NCBI GenBank assembly: GCA_035638575.1
Contig: DASQZT010000144.1
Coordinates: forward strand, 14,054-78,053
Direction: 5' to 3'
DNA length: 64,000 nucleotides
Origin: DASQZT01 sp035638575
GTDB taxonomy: Bacteria > Acidobacteriota > Terriglobia > Bryobacterales > Bryobacteraceae
Both the position numbers and the translations under genes were made by a program. Each line of letters starts with the position of its first letter. Within the stretch, counting starts at the first letter, position 1. The notes below the pieces were generated by a model, which worked only from the letters and a program-made list of their open reading frames with translations, searched no databases and was not told the DNA's origin. Of this stretch, positions 43,318 to 51,784 are shown one piece after another.

Positions 43318-43594
43318 GGGTTGTTCTCCTTGCGTCCAACGGTATCGGGCGGCACTCGGTTTGTCAAATCGGAGTTGTAACTCCCTCATGCTCGGATTCC
43401 GACTTCCGAATCTCGAACTCCACTTGACGGCAGCGGCACCCGTTGATAGAATTCGACCGGGTTACCGAGTCTCAGGATCTTTACCGCAGACCTTCGGCAA
43501 GTTCGCTCCGGCCACGGGATATAGCTTCAGTAACTGGTATACGCCGAATCCGAACTTCCAGGGAGTGCTGAGATTGGAGTTTTAAGGAGGTTGT

Positions 43595-44473
43595 GTGCGC
43601 ATCAGGGAATTGAAAAGACTCGGGTGGATCGTTGCGGTTACGGCCGGCTGCTTGTTTGCGGCTGACCCTACGTTTATCCGGCGGCGGGTCGCGGATATCC
43701 AGCCGCAGCCGGACGGGTTGACCGCCGGCGCCAGGGCGGCGATTTACAAACCGATCTTCGGGGCGGGCGATCCGCAAGCCAACCAACTGAAAGGCATCGC
43801 CCGCTATGGCGGGCTGACTGTCGGGCCGGATGGCGCCAGCGCGCTGGTGAGCTACCCCGCCGAAGAACAGATCTATTACATCCTCAACGGCGAGGGAACA
43901 CTGACTTACGAGGACCAGAAGGCGCCGGTCAAGAAAGACGATTTTATGTACCTTCCGCCCGGCGTCAAACACGGCATCGCCAACTCGTCAAACGGGCCTG
44001 TGCGCCTGCTGGTCATGGGATTCAAGATTCCGCCGGGCACGACTGTCCGGCTGGCGCCGAAGCTGATGCTGGCGAACGCAGCGGACGTCCAACTGGTCCC
44101 GGTACAGGGGCACGGGCCGACATCCCTTTTCAAACTGCTGATGGGGACCACCGAGAGCACACGGGACAAGCTGGCCGCGGCAAGCCAGATGGTGAGCCTG
44201 TTCATTATGGATTTTGCGCCGGGCGGCACCAACATTCCGCACCATCACGATATGGAAGAGGAGATCTATTACATCCTCAGGGGTCATGGAGACATGGTGG
44301 CGGGCGGCGGCGCGGACGGGAACGAAGGACGGCACGCCGCCAAAGAAGGCGATGCGTTCTTCATCCGGCTGAACACGACCGTGGGGTTCTACAGCGGCTC
44401 CACGGCGGGCGAGAGCCACGACCTGGTTCTGGCGGTGCGGTCGAACTATCCGTTCCCGCGGAACCGGCGGTAG
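43595..44473 (+). CDS. Exported bicupin protein
   Basis: The GTG start at 43595 has a clear AAGGAGG site. A signal segment (LGWIVAVTAGCLFA) precedes two cupin barrels. The first has SYPAEEQIYYILNGEGTLTY and FMYLPPGVKHGIANSS; the second has IPHHHDMEEEIYYILRGHGD and FFIRLNTTVGFYS. The HHHxMEEE metal ligands are complete in the second barrel and reduced in the first. Function unknown; the neighbouring GH3 gene suggests a role linked to sugar use. Confidence 0.8.
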   Translation: MRIRELKRLGWIVAVTAGCLFAADPTFIRRRVADIQPQPDGLTAGARAAIYKPIFGAGDPQANQLKGIARYGGLTVGPDGASALVSYPAEEQIYYILNGEGTLTYEDQKAPVKKDDFMYLPPGVKHGIANSSNGPVRLLVMGFKIPPGTTVRLAPKLMLANAADVQLVPVQGHGPTSLFKLLMGTTESTRDKLAAASQMVSLFIMDFAPGGTNIPHHHDMEEEIYYILRGHGDMVAGGGADGNEGRHAAKEGDAFFIRLNTTVGFYSGSTAGESHDLVLAVRSNYPFPRNRR

Positions 44474-44536
44474 CACTTCCGGCCCGTTACGGGCCAGCGG
44501 CACGGGAAACGTGATAAAAGCGGATGTGGAGGTCCC

Positions 44537-46369
44537 ATGAAGATTCGTGTCGCCGTGGTGATGAGCACCGTCTTTCTTACCGCCCTGGTCTTGTCGTTTG
44601 GCGCGGCCGGCCCTAAAGCGCTTTCCTCGTTCGATCCGCAGGTCAAGCCGATCCTCGCGCAAATGTCGCTCGACGAGAAGATCGGGCAGATGACCCAACC
44701 CGAGCAGGACGCCCTCAAGGATCCGGCCGACCTGGAGAACCTGTCCATCGGCTCGGTGCTGAGCGGCGGCAATTCCGATCCCAAGGAAGGCAATAGCCTG
44801 AAAGCCTGGACCGATCTGTACAACCGCATCCAGGGACACTCCGCCAGGATGCGGCTCGAGATTCCGATCCTGTACGGCATCGACGCGGTGCACGGGCACA
44901 ACAACGTGCTGGGCGCGGTCATCTTCCCGCACAATGTCGGGCTCGGCTGCACGCGCAACGCGGCGCTGGTGGAGAAAGTCGAGCGCATCACCGCCGAGGA
45001 GGTGCGCGCCACCGGAATCCAGTGGGCTTTCGCTCCGTGCGTCACCGTGCCGCAGGATATCCGCTGGGGCCGGACCTACGAGGGTTTTTCGGAGGACCCG
45101 AAGGTCGTGGCCCCGCTGGCCGAAGCGGCGGTGCGCGGATTCCAGGGCGCGGATCTCGCCAACCCGCTGGCCGTGCTGGCCTGCGCCAAGCACTTCGTGG
45201 GCGATGGCGGCACGGCGTTCGGCTCCACGCGGCGCGGGAACGGGCTGGACCAGGGCGATACGCGCGTCGATGAAGCCACGCTGCGGCGCATCCACCTGCC
45301 GGGATACATCGCGGCCATACGCGCCGGGGTGGGCACCATCATGCCGTCCTACAGCAGTTGGAACGGGGTGAAGTGCTCGGCCAGCAAGCGGCTGCTCACC
45401 GGGATTCTGAAACAGGAGCTGGGCTTCGAGGGCTTCCTCATTTCCGACTACAATGCCATCGACCAGATCGCGCCGGACTACAAGACGGCCATCGGCATCT
45501 CGATCAACGCGGGGATGGACATGGCGATGGTGCCCACGCGGTACCGCGAATACATCACCGACTTGAAGGCGCTGGTGCAGGAGGGAACGGTGCCCATGGC
45601 GCGTGTCGACGATGCGGTCACGCGGATTCTGCGCGTGAAGTTCGCGCTGGGGATGATGGACAAGGGCCGCTCCCAGATGGCCGACCCCGCGGCGCAGAAG
45701 AGCTTCGGCTCGGCGGAGCACCGCGCGGTGGCGCGTCAGGCGGTGCGCGAATCGCTGGTGCTGCTGAAGAACGAGCGCAAGGTGCTGCCGCTTTCGAAGC
45801 GGGCGGCGCGGATCCACGTGGCCGGCAAGAGCGCCGACGATATCGGCATCCAGTGCGGCGGCTGGACGATTTCGTGGCAAGGCGCGGCGGGCGAAACGAC
45901 GCCGGGCGGCACCACCATCCTGGCGGCCATCCGGAACAGCGTGGCCCGGACCACGCAGGTTACCTACTCGAAAGACGGCACGGGCGCGGCGGGCGCGAGC
46001 GTGGCGGTGCTGGTGATCGGCGAGCGGCCCTACGCCGAAGGCAATGGCGATCAAGCCAGCCTGGCGCTGGCCAAAGAGGACATCGACGCGTTCCAGAATC
46101 TGAAGAGCGCCGGTGTGCCGGTGGCGGTGGTGCTGCTCTCGGGGCGGCCGATGGTGGCGGGCGAAGTCCTGGACAGGGCCGACGGGTTTATCGCGGCGTG
46201 GCTGCCGGGGACCGAGGGGCAGGGCGTCGCGGACGTCCTGTTCGGCGATTTCAAGCCGGCGGGCAAGCTGTCGTACTCGTGGCCCAAGTCGATGGAGCAA
46301 TTGCCGGGCAACGTGAACAGCGCTAACTATGCGCCGCTGTTCAAGGTGGGGTACGGGCTGACGTATTAA
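44537..46369 (+). CDS. Exported GH3 beta-glucosidase
   Basis: 610 residues, strong GGAGG site. A signal peptide (VAVVMSTVFLTALVLSFGAA) is followed by a GH3 TIM barrel: DEKIGQMTQPEQD, IPILYGIDAVHGHNNVLGA, CAKHFVGDGGT and GFEGFLISDYNAIDQIAP (nucleophile Asp). The alpha/beta sandwich follows (VLLKNERKVLPLSK, GADG-type loop region). It ends KVGYGLTY without a fibronectin-like domain, which is normal for two-domain GH3 enzymes. Hydrolyses beta-glucosides, probably cello-oligosaccharides, in the periplasm. Confidence 0.95.
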   Translation: MKIRVAVVMSTVFLTALVLSFGAAGPKALSSFDPQVKPILAQMSLDEKIGQMTQPEQDALKDPADLENLSIGSVLSGGNSDPKEGNSLKAWTDLYNRIQGHSARMRLEIPILYGIDAVHGHNNVLGAVIFPHNVGLGCTRNAALVEKVERITAEEVRATGIQWAFAPCVTVPQDIRWGRTYEGFSEDPKVVAPLAEAAVRGFQGADLANPLAVLACAKHFVGDGGTAFGSTRRGNGLDQGDTRVDEATLRRIHLPGYIAAIRAGVGTIMPSYSSWNGVKCSASKRLLTGILKQELGFEGFLISDYNAIDQIAPDYKTAIGISINAGMDMAMVPTRYREYITDLKALVQEGTVPMARVDDAVTRILRVKFALGMMDKGRSQMADPAAQKSFGSAEHRAVARQAVRESLVLLKNERKVLPLSKRAARIHVAGKSADDIGIQCGGWTISWQGAAGETTPGGTTILAAIRNSVARTTQVTYSKDGTGAAGASVAVLVIGERPYAEGNGDQASLALAKEDIDAFQNLKSAGVPVAVVLLSGRPMVAGEVLDRADGFIAAWLPGTEGQGVADVLFGDFKPAGKLSYSWPKSMEQLPGNVNSANYAPLFKVGYGLTY

Positions 46370-46393
46370 CATCGGTGGAGCGGGAGCGGGCCG

Positions 46394-47020
46394 GTGGAGA
46401 AAGAGACGGGGCGGCTGGAGGCGTTCAGCGACGGTGTGTTCGCCATCGCGATGACGCTGCTGGCGCTGGAATTGAAAGTTCCGCACCTGGGCCCGGATGG
46501 CCCGCGGCGCGCCTCCGAGACGCTGGCCGCGGGGCTTGCCGCCCAGTGGCCGGGGTACTTCGCCTTCGTCACGAGCTTCTTTACGGTGCTGATCATGTGG
46601 GTGCACCACCACATCATCTTTCGCCTCGTCCGGCGTGCCGATGCCAGGCTTCTTTTCACCAACGGCCTGCTGCTCATGCTGGTGACGGCGGTTCCGTTTC
46701 CCACGGCGGTGTTGGCCGAATACCTGACCTCGGAGGCGGCCCCGGCCGCCTGCGCCTTTTATTGCGGCGTGTTCGTACTGATCGCGGTGGCCTTCTATCT
46801 CCTCCTGATGGCGGCTTTCCGGAGGCAGTTGCTCGATCCCGGCGCGCCGGAAGCGCAGGTTCGCCGATTGCGCAGGAACTACCGCTACGGTCCGCCGCTC
46901 TATCTGGCGGCGGCGGTCGCGGCGCCGTTCAGCCCGTGGGTCGCCATGGGGATCTGCACCGCGCTGTGGATCTTCTGGGCGGCCATGACGCGGAATTGCG
47001 AAGCGGAGGCCGATGACTGA
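46394..47020 (+). CDS. TMEM175-family potassium channel-like protein
   Basis: 208 residues. The N-terminus LEAFSDGVFAIAMTLLALEL is the FSDG...E(L) signature of TMEM175 (DUF1211), in which this helix lines the K+ pore. Six membrane helices are predictable, including a WVHHHIIF helix. The GTG start at 46394 is preferred. Two such units per subunit occur in animals; the bacterial form has one and is a tetramer. Confidence 0.9.
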   Translation: MEKETGRLEAFSDGVFAIAMTLLALELKVPHLGPDGPRRASETLAAGLAAQWPGYFAFVTSFFTVLIMWVHHHIIFRLVRRADARLLFTNGLLLMLVTAVPFPTAVLAEYLTSEAAPAACAFYCGVFVLIAVAFYLLLMAAFRRQLLDPGAPEAQVRRLRRNYRYGPPLYLAAAVAAPFSPWVAMGICTALWIFWAAMTRNCEAEADD

Positions 47021-47059
47021 GAGGGATCTCGAATTTCCGATTACAGGAGAAAGGGAAGC

Positions 47060-47536
47060 ATGCAACGAATCATAGAAAGAATGGTAAGAGACTTCGAACG
47101 CGGCCGCCTGACCCGCCGACAACTCGCCGTTTCTCTCGCCGCGCTGGTCACGGGCGCCCAGGCAGCGCCGAAGCAATCGGGCTTGCGCGCCGTCAGCCTG
47201 AATCACGTTACCGTGCGGGTCCCCGACGTTCACCGCACGTCTCTGTTTTACCAGGAGTTCTTTGGGATGCCCCTCAAGCAGCACTCAGCGACAACGCACA
47301 TCCTGGGTGTAGGCAAGAGCTTTTTTGGAATTGAGCAGAAGGGCGGCACCGCGGCCCTCGACCACTACGACTTCGGAATCGCCGGGTTCAATGCCGACGA
47401 CGTAACCGCTAAGCTGAAGGCACGCAATTTGAAGCCGGAGCCCGGCGGGACGAAGGAATCGTTCAAGTTCCTGGATCCCGATGGATTCCTCGTTCAAGTG
47501 AATTCAGCCGATTACGAGGGCCATGTAGGCAGCTGA
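47060..47536 (+). CDS. VOC-superfamily (glyoxalase-like) protein with Tat-type leader
   Basis: 158 residues. The leader FERGRLTRRQLAVSLAALVT looks like a twin-arginine signal. A single VOC module follows: LNHVTVRVPDVHRTSLFYQE, FFGIEQKG, DHYDFGIAGF and FKFLDPDGFLVQVNSA. The metal-type His (LNHVTV) and Glu/Asp/Gln positions are present, but only one module is encoded, so it should dimerise. Substrate unknown. Preceded by a good AGGAGA site. Confidence 0.8.
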   Translation: MQRIIERMVRDFERGRLTRRQLAVSLAALVTGAQAAPKQSGLRAVSLNHVTVRVPDVHRTSLFYQEFFGMPLKQHSATTHILGVGKSFFGIEQKGGTAALDHYDFGIAGFNADDVTAKLKARNLKPEPGGTKESFKFLDPDGFLVQVNSADYEGHVGS

Positions 47537-47562
47537 GTCTTTCAGCCGCGGAGCTACTTACT

Positions 47563-48627
47563 CTATTCCACCATCCGCGGTTGGGAAAACAGAAAATGGT
47601 CGAAATAGTAGTGCATCAACAGGACCGTGAGCACCACTACGAAGTAACTCTGGTCAGCCGGCATGGAGGTCAGGGCGCGCACCACCAGCGTCAGCACCAC
47701 GAGGACTCCGGTGGCGGCCAGGAAGCACAGGTAATAGGGCGCCATGTTCCCCTGGCGCACCAGGCGCCGGACAAACGCGTTGTCGATTTCGCCCCGCTGG
47801 TCGCGAAGCCGGTTGATCAGCCACAGCAGAAACAGGTACTGGAAGGAATGCCAGGTGTTGTAGCCCTGAAACAGCACGTCGAGGTTCGACCCCAGGGGGA
47901 GGCAGAACGAAACCACCGTCGTGATTCCGATCAGCAGCGTCTTGGGAACGCTCGCGCGGCCCTCGCGAAACTCGGCGACGGTCTTGACGATCCAGGCGGT
48001 CAGGAAAATGCCGAACACCACCCCGGCCAAAATCGGCAGATGCAGCCGTAGCACCCAGTCGGGGTATGGCAGCACGACCCCGCCCACGCGAAACTGGCGC
48101 AGCGAAAGCTTGTACATGCCGATGGGGTAGAGCCCGGTCAGGATCAGGCCGTAATCCACATAACGCGACCAGGGCGCCTCCCCGGCCTGGCTGCGCGTCC
48201 GGTAGCAATCGGTCAGGTAAATGATCTGATGCAGGACGTGCAGGGAGGCCCAGGTGAAGAAGAAGGTAACCAGGGCGGTGTAGTGGTACATGCCCAGATA
48301 GACCACCACCAAGGGAAGGGCAAACGCCAGGGCGGCGTAGCGGGGGTGGCGCGCGCGGAAACTTCCGTCCAGGAAGGTATAGGTAATGGTGGAGAACAGG
48401 TGCGGTCCGCCCACCAGGCCCGCGACGACGATGTTGATCAGGTCGACGGCCTGCCGTTGATTGGCCCATCCGGAGGCCTGCGCCCCCCAGGCAAGGAGGA
48501 ACGGCAGGGGAACCAGCGCCGCGCTGAGAATGATCAGGGGAAGGTCCCAGGAGGGCTTGTAGATCCAGCCGGGCTCCCGCCGGGGAAACGGGATTGCACC
48601 CACGTAGGCGGCCATAGGGAAGATCAT
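47563..48627 (-). CDS. Polytopic membrane protein rich in histidines, unknown
   Basis: 354 residues with about nine membrane helices. Histidines fall inside or next to helices: GGPHLFST, MYHYTAL, SLHVLHQIIYL, YNTWHSFQYLFLLW and LLMHYYFDHFLFSQP. The HxxxH-like and HYYFDH patterns recall di-iron or haem-binding membrane oxidases and desaturases, but no family is recognised, so this is inference. A second methionine at 48615 is an alternative start. Confidence 0.7.
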   Translation of the reverse strand: MIFPMAAYVGAIPFPRREPGWIYKPSWDLPLIILSAALVPLPFLLAWGAQASGWANQRQAVDLINIVVAGLVGGPHLFSTITYTFLDGSFRARHPRYAALAFALPLVVVYLGMYHYTALVTFFFTWASLHVLHQIIYLTDCYRTRSQAGEAPWSRYVDYGLILTGLYPIGMYKLSLRQFRVGGVVLPYPDWVLRLHLPILAGVVFGIFLTAWIVKTVAEFREGRASVPKTLLIGITTVVSFCLPLGSNLDVLFQGYNTWHSFQYLFLLWLINRLRDQRGEIDNAFVRRLVRQGNMAPYYLCFLAATGVLVVLTLVVRALTSMPADQSYFVVVLTVLLMHYYFDHFLFSQPRMVE

Positions 48628-48762
48628 ACGCCACCCGGAGCGGACGGTTCAATGCGGCTTTCCGGCGGCCGGCGGGCGGGGCCGGTGGCGCAAAATCGAA
48701 ACTGCCGCTTGAATTCGGACTGCAATGGACATAGCATAGGGGTCAAAGGACCGGATATTCAG

Positions 48763-49104
48763 ATGAAACTGTCTTTAACCGCAGTACTTCTCCTGGCCGC
48801 GAGCTTCGCGGCTTTCGCCCAACAGGCGATGCCTCGGCTGGCATCCGCCGACCCGCCCACCGGGAAGGCGGGAGACGTCATCGTGGTCACCGGAGAGAAC
48901 CTTCAGAAGGATGCGGTCGCCAAGTTGTACCTCACCGACGGAACCAACGACACGCAGGTGGAGATCTCGGAGCAGACGGCCACGACTCTCAAATTCAAGA
49001 TCCCCGCCAAGGCCAAACCGGGCCGCCTGGCTCTGATGGTTCTCACCGGCGGCAAGGAACCCAAGCTCATCGAGCAGCCGGTCAAGGTGACGATCGAGGA
49101 GTGA
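48763..49104 (+). CDS. Exported IPT/TIG-domain protein
   Basis: The ATG at 48763 gives 113 residues. A signal peptide (MKLSLTAVLLLAASFAAFAQ) precedes one IPT/TIG immunoglobulin-like fold (ADPPTGKAGDVIVVTGENL, LKFKIPAKAKPGRLALMVLT). Such single-domain exported proteins probably bind surface polymers or partners. Followed after about 40 bases by the carboxypeptidase-regulatory-like gene on the same strand. Confidence 0.8.
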   Translation: MKLSLTAVLLLAASFAAFAQQAMPRLASADPPTGKAGDVIVVTGENLQKDAVAKLYLTDGTNDTQVEISEQTATTLKFKIPAKAKPGRLALMVLTGGKEPKLIEQPVKVTIEE

Positions 49105-49142
49105 ACACCGGCGGGACGCCTGTGCCACAATAGCCTCAGAAG

Positions 49143-50798
49143 ATGAGGCGGCTGATTGCCCTGCTATACGTCCTGCCGCTCATACCGAGCGCGCAGACCG
49201 GAGACTTCGCAACGATCAGCGGGCAAGTTCTGAACGCCGTCACCGGGGAACCGATCCGGAAAGCGGTTCTCACCCTGCGCAGCACCGATTTCAGACCCAA
49301 CTCCACATCTCCGCCGCCGAGTTTCGGCACCGTCACCGACGCCGCCGGGAGGTTCGCCATGAAGGATCTGGACCCTGGCGCCTACCGGCTGACGGCGGAG
49401 CACACCGGCTTCGTATCGATGGATTATGGAGCCCGGGCGCCCGGCCGCGCGGGCACGGCATTTTCGCTGGGGCGGGCGCAGAGCATGGCGGACATGGTTT
49501 TCCGCCTTTCACCGCAGGGCGTGATCTCGGGACGCGTGGTGGATGAGGACGGCGATCCGGTCCGCAACGTCACGGTGCAGGCGGCGCGGTACCGGTATAC
49601 GGGCGCCCCGGGCAGGCGGCAGCTCACGCCTTCCGGCGGATCCAGCACCAACGATCTGGGCGAATTCCGGCTCTTCGACCTGGCTCCCGGCCGATATTAC
49701 TTGAGCGCCATGTACCGTCCGCCGAGGATGCAGGCGGCCGAAGACCGCTCGGCCGTTCCGCGGCCGGACGACGATTACGTGACTACGTTCTATCCGGGAA
49801 CCAAGGACGCCGCCGCCGCGGTCCAGCTCGATGTAACGCCCGGCGCGCAGCTTCGCGGTATCGATATCACACTGGCCAAGGCCCGCACGGTGCGCATCCG
49901 GGGGCGCGTGGTGAACGATTCCCCCGCCCGCACGGAGACTTTCTCGGTGATGCTCGTCTCGCCGGCATCTATGGGCGCGACCCAGGGCGGGACCACGAAG
50001 CCCAACGGCGAATTCGAAATCCTGCACGTGCTGCCGGGGTCGTATTTCCTGACAGCGCACGCCAACCAGGGGATGAAGTCGTATTCCGCCAAGCGGACGA
50101 TCGAAGTGGGAAGCGGCAACATCGAGGACGTGACGCTGACGATCGGGCCGGGAGCCACGGTTGGCGGGCACGTCCGCGTGGACGGCGATACGGCGCAATC
50201 GCTCGCCGGCATTCAGTTGCAACTGACGCCTTTCGACGGGGGCTCCTTCACATTCGGCCCGCTGCCCAACGGGAAACTGAATGCGGATGGCAGCTTCAAG
50301 CTGGAGGACGTCAACGCCGACCGGTATGCGGTAAACGTGACGGGCCTGCCGGACGGTTTCTATGTGAAGTCGGCGCGGGCGGGGAATGTGGACGTGCTGG
50401 CGTCCGGCCTGGATGTTACCGGCGCACCCACACCGGTGGAGATCCTTCTCAGCCCGAATGCCGGCCAGATCGCGGGGATGGTGCAGAATCTGGATACGCA
50501 GCACCCGGCCCGCGCGGCGACGGTGGCCCTGATTCCGCAAGAGAAGGAGCGCCGCGAGACCGGCAGCTTCTACAAGATCACAAGCTCGAACGCCTCCGGC
50601 TCCTTCACTTTCCGCAGCCTGGTTCCCGGCGAATACAAGGTGTTTGCCTTTGAAGACGTCGAGCCCGGCGCCTGGTTCGATCCGGACTTTTTGAAGCCGC
50701 TGGAGGACAAGGGGCAAGCGGTCACCATCCGGGAGAGCGGCCGCGAGAGCGTGCAGGTGACGCTGATCCCGGCCGGGGGCTCGCCGGCGGAGAGGTGA
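49143..50798 (+). CDS. Exported carboxypeptidase-regulatory-like repeat protein
   Basis: 551 residues. A signal peptide (MRRLIALLYVLPLIPSAQT) precedes several prealbumin-like beta-sandwich modules: ISGQVLNAVTGEPIRKAVLT, VISGRVVDEDGDPVRNVTVQ, VGGHVRVDGD and FTFRSLVPGEYKVFAFEDVE. This type is abundant in Solibacter. No TonB-dependent barrel is attached, so it is probably a soluble or surface-attached protein of unknown binding function. Confidence 0.85.
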   Translation: MRRLIALLYVLPLIPSAQTGDFATISGQVLNAVTGEPIRKAVLTLRSTDFRPNSTSPPPSFGTVTDAAGRFAMKDLDPGAYRLTAEHTGFVSMDYGARAPGRAGTAFSLGRAQSMADMVFRLSPQGVISGRVVDEDGDPVRNVTVQAARYRYTGAPGRRQLTPSGGSSTNDLGEFRLFDLAPGRYYLSAMYRPPRMQAAEDRSAVPRPDDDYVTTFYPGTKDAAAAVQLDVTPGAQLRGIDITLAKARTVRIRGRVVNDSPARTETFSVMLVSPASMGATQGGTTKPNGEFEILHVLPGSYFLTAHANQGMKSYSAKRTIEVGSGNIEDVTLTIGPGATVGGHVRVDGDTAQSLAGIQLQLTPFDGGSFTFGPLPNGKLNADGSFKLEDVNADRYAVNVTGLPDGFYVKSARAGNVDVLASGLDVTGAPTPVEILLSPNAGQIAGMVQNLDTQHPARAATVALIPQEKERRETGSFYKITSSNASGSFTFRSLVPGEYKVFAFEDVEPGAWFDPDFLKPLEDKGQAVTIRESGRESVQVTLIPAGGSPAER

Positions 50799-50840
50799 AA
50801 GGAACGGGGCGCCCGCGGCATTTCCTGTGTTGGAGGATCC

Positions 50841-51650
50841 ATGAACTGTGCCTCGAGAGGTGTCCCGGCCGCGCTGCTGGCGCTCGCGGCATTCGCCCAG
50901 GAACCGTCCGCGAAGGGCGTCAATTTCTACTCGCTGGAGCGGGAGATCCAACTCGGGCAGCAGACGGCTGGCGGGCTGGAGCGCACCCTGCCGGCGGTCC
51001 ACGACGCGAAGCTCGAGGGCTACATCGCGGGACTCGGCTCGGAATTGGCCAGGTATGCCGGCCAGCAGTTCGTCTACCGCTTCACGTTCTATGACGACCG
51101 CAAGCCGCCGGTGGTGCCGGGCGTCGCGCTGGCCCTGCCGGCCGATGCCTTTCAGGGCCAGGCGGCGGAGCCGGTGGCCATCGCCGGTGGCCCGATCTTC
51201 GTTCCGCTGAGCCTGCTGGCCAATGCGCCAAGCGAAGCCGAGTTCGCCTTCCAACTGGCGCACGCCATGGCGCACGTGGCGTTGCGACACGCGACGAAAC
51301 TGGCGACGCGGAACGAACTCGCGAGGGTGGCCGGCGCCCTATTGAACGACATGCCGGCCAACCAGCAATTCGCCGTTCCACTCGGTCTCCTCAACTTCGC
51401 CCGGCAGTGTGAGCTGCAGGCCGACATCCTGGCGGCGGACATCGTGGCCGGCGCCGGATACGACCCCGCGGCGGCTATATCGGTGGCGCCGGACAACGCG
51501 ACCGCATCGAGAGTCTTCTCGGCCCATCCGACGCGCGAGCAGAGAGCCGCCGCAATCAAGGCCCGGATCGAAAAACTGCCCCCACGCGAATATTCCGCAG
51601 CCACCGGCCAGTTCGCCGGGATGAAGGCCCTGGCGGCGGTAGCGCGCTGA
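50841..51650 (+). CDS. M48-like metallopeptidase homologue with a degenerate active site
   Basis: 269 residues with a signal segment (VPAALLALAAFAQ). Fold markers of M48/BepA-type peptidases are SLEREIQLGQQ, FAFQLAHAMAHVALRHATK and ARQCELQADILAADIVAGAG. The usual HExxH is HAMAH: both zinc His and the ELQAD Glu are kept but the general-base Glu is Ala. It should bind zinc without cleaving peptides, acting perhaps as a chaperone-like factor. GGAGG ribosome site. Cotranscription with the preceding exported protein is likely. Confidence 0.85.
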   Translation: MNCASRGVPAALLALAAFAQEPSAKGVNFYSLEREIQLGQQTAGGLERTLPAVHDAKLEGYIAGLGSELARYAGQQFVYRFTFYDDRKPPVVPGVALALPADAFQGQAAEPVAIAGGPIFVPLSLLANAPSEAEFAFQLAHAMAHVALRHATKLATRNELARVAGALLNDMPANQQFAVPLGLLNFARQCELQADILAADIVAGAGYDPAAAISVAPDNATASRVFSAHPTREQRAAAIKARIEKLPPREYSAATGQFAGMKALAAVAR

Positions 51651-51694
51651 GACTCGCCCTTCTGGCGGCGCGATCTGGTATTCTGCCCTAGCGT

Positions 51695-51784
51695 ATGCTG
51701 AAAGCTATCCTTACCGACGTGCAGTTCTGGGTGCCGGTCGCGGTCCTGGCGCTGGGGCTCGCAGTGTTGCTGGCGGTCCGATGA
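51695..51784 (+). CDS. 29-residue single-span membrane peptide
   Basis: Reads MLKAILTDVQFWVPVAVLAL and continues GLAVLLAVR, one hydrophobic helix with a positively charged end. Its TGA (51782-51784) overlaps the ATG of the sugar transporter at 51781, the classic coupling arrangement ATGA. It may be a small subunit or stabiliser of the transporter, or mainly a translational coupler. Confidence 0.6.
   Translation: MLKAILTDVQFWVPVAVLALGLAVLLAVR

Noticed and set aside
43988..47284. 1098-codon minus-strand open frame
   Set aside because: It runs antisense to the bicupin, GH3 and TMEM175 genes, all of which have full family motifs; the His/Arg-rich translation shows none.
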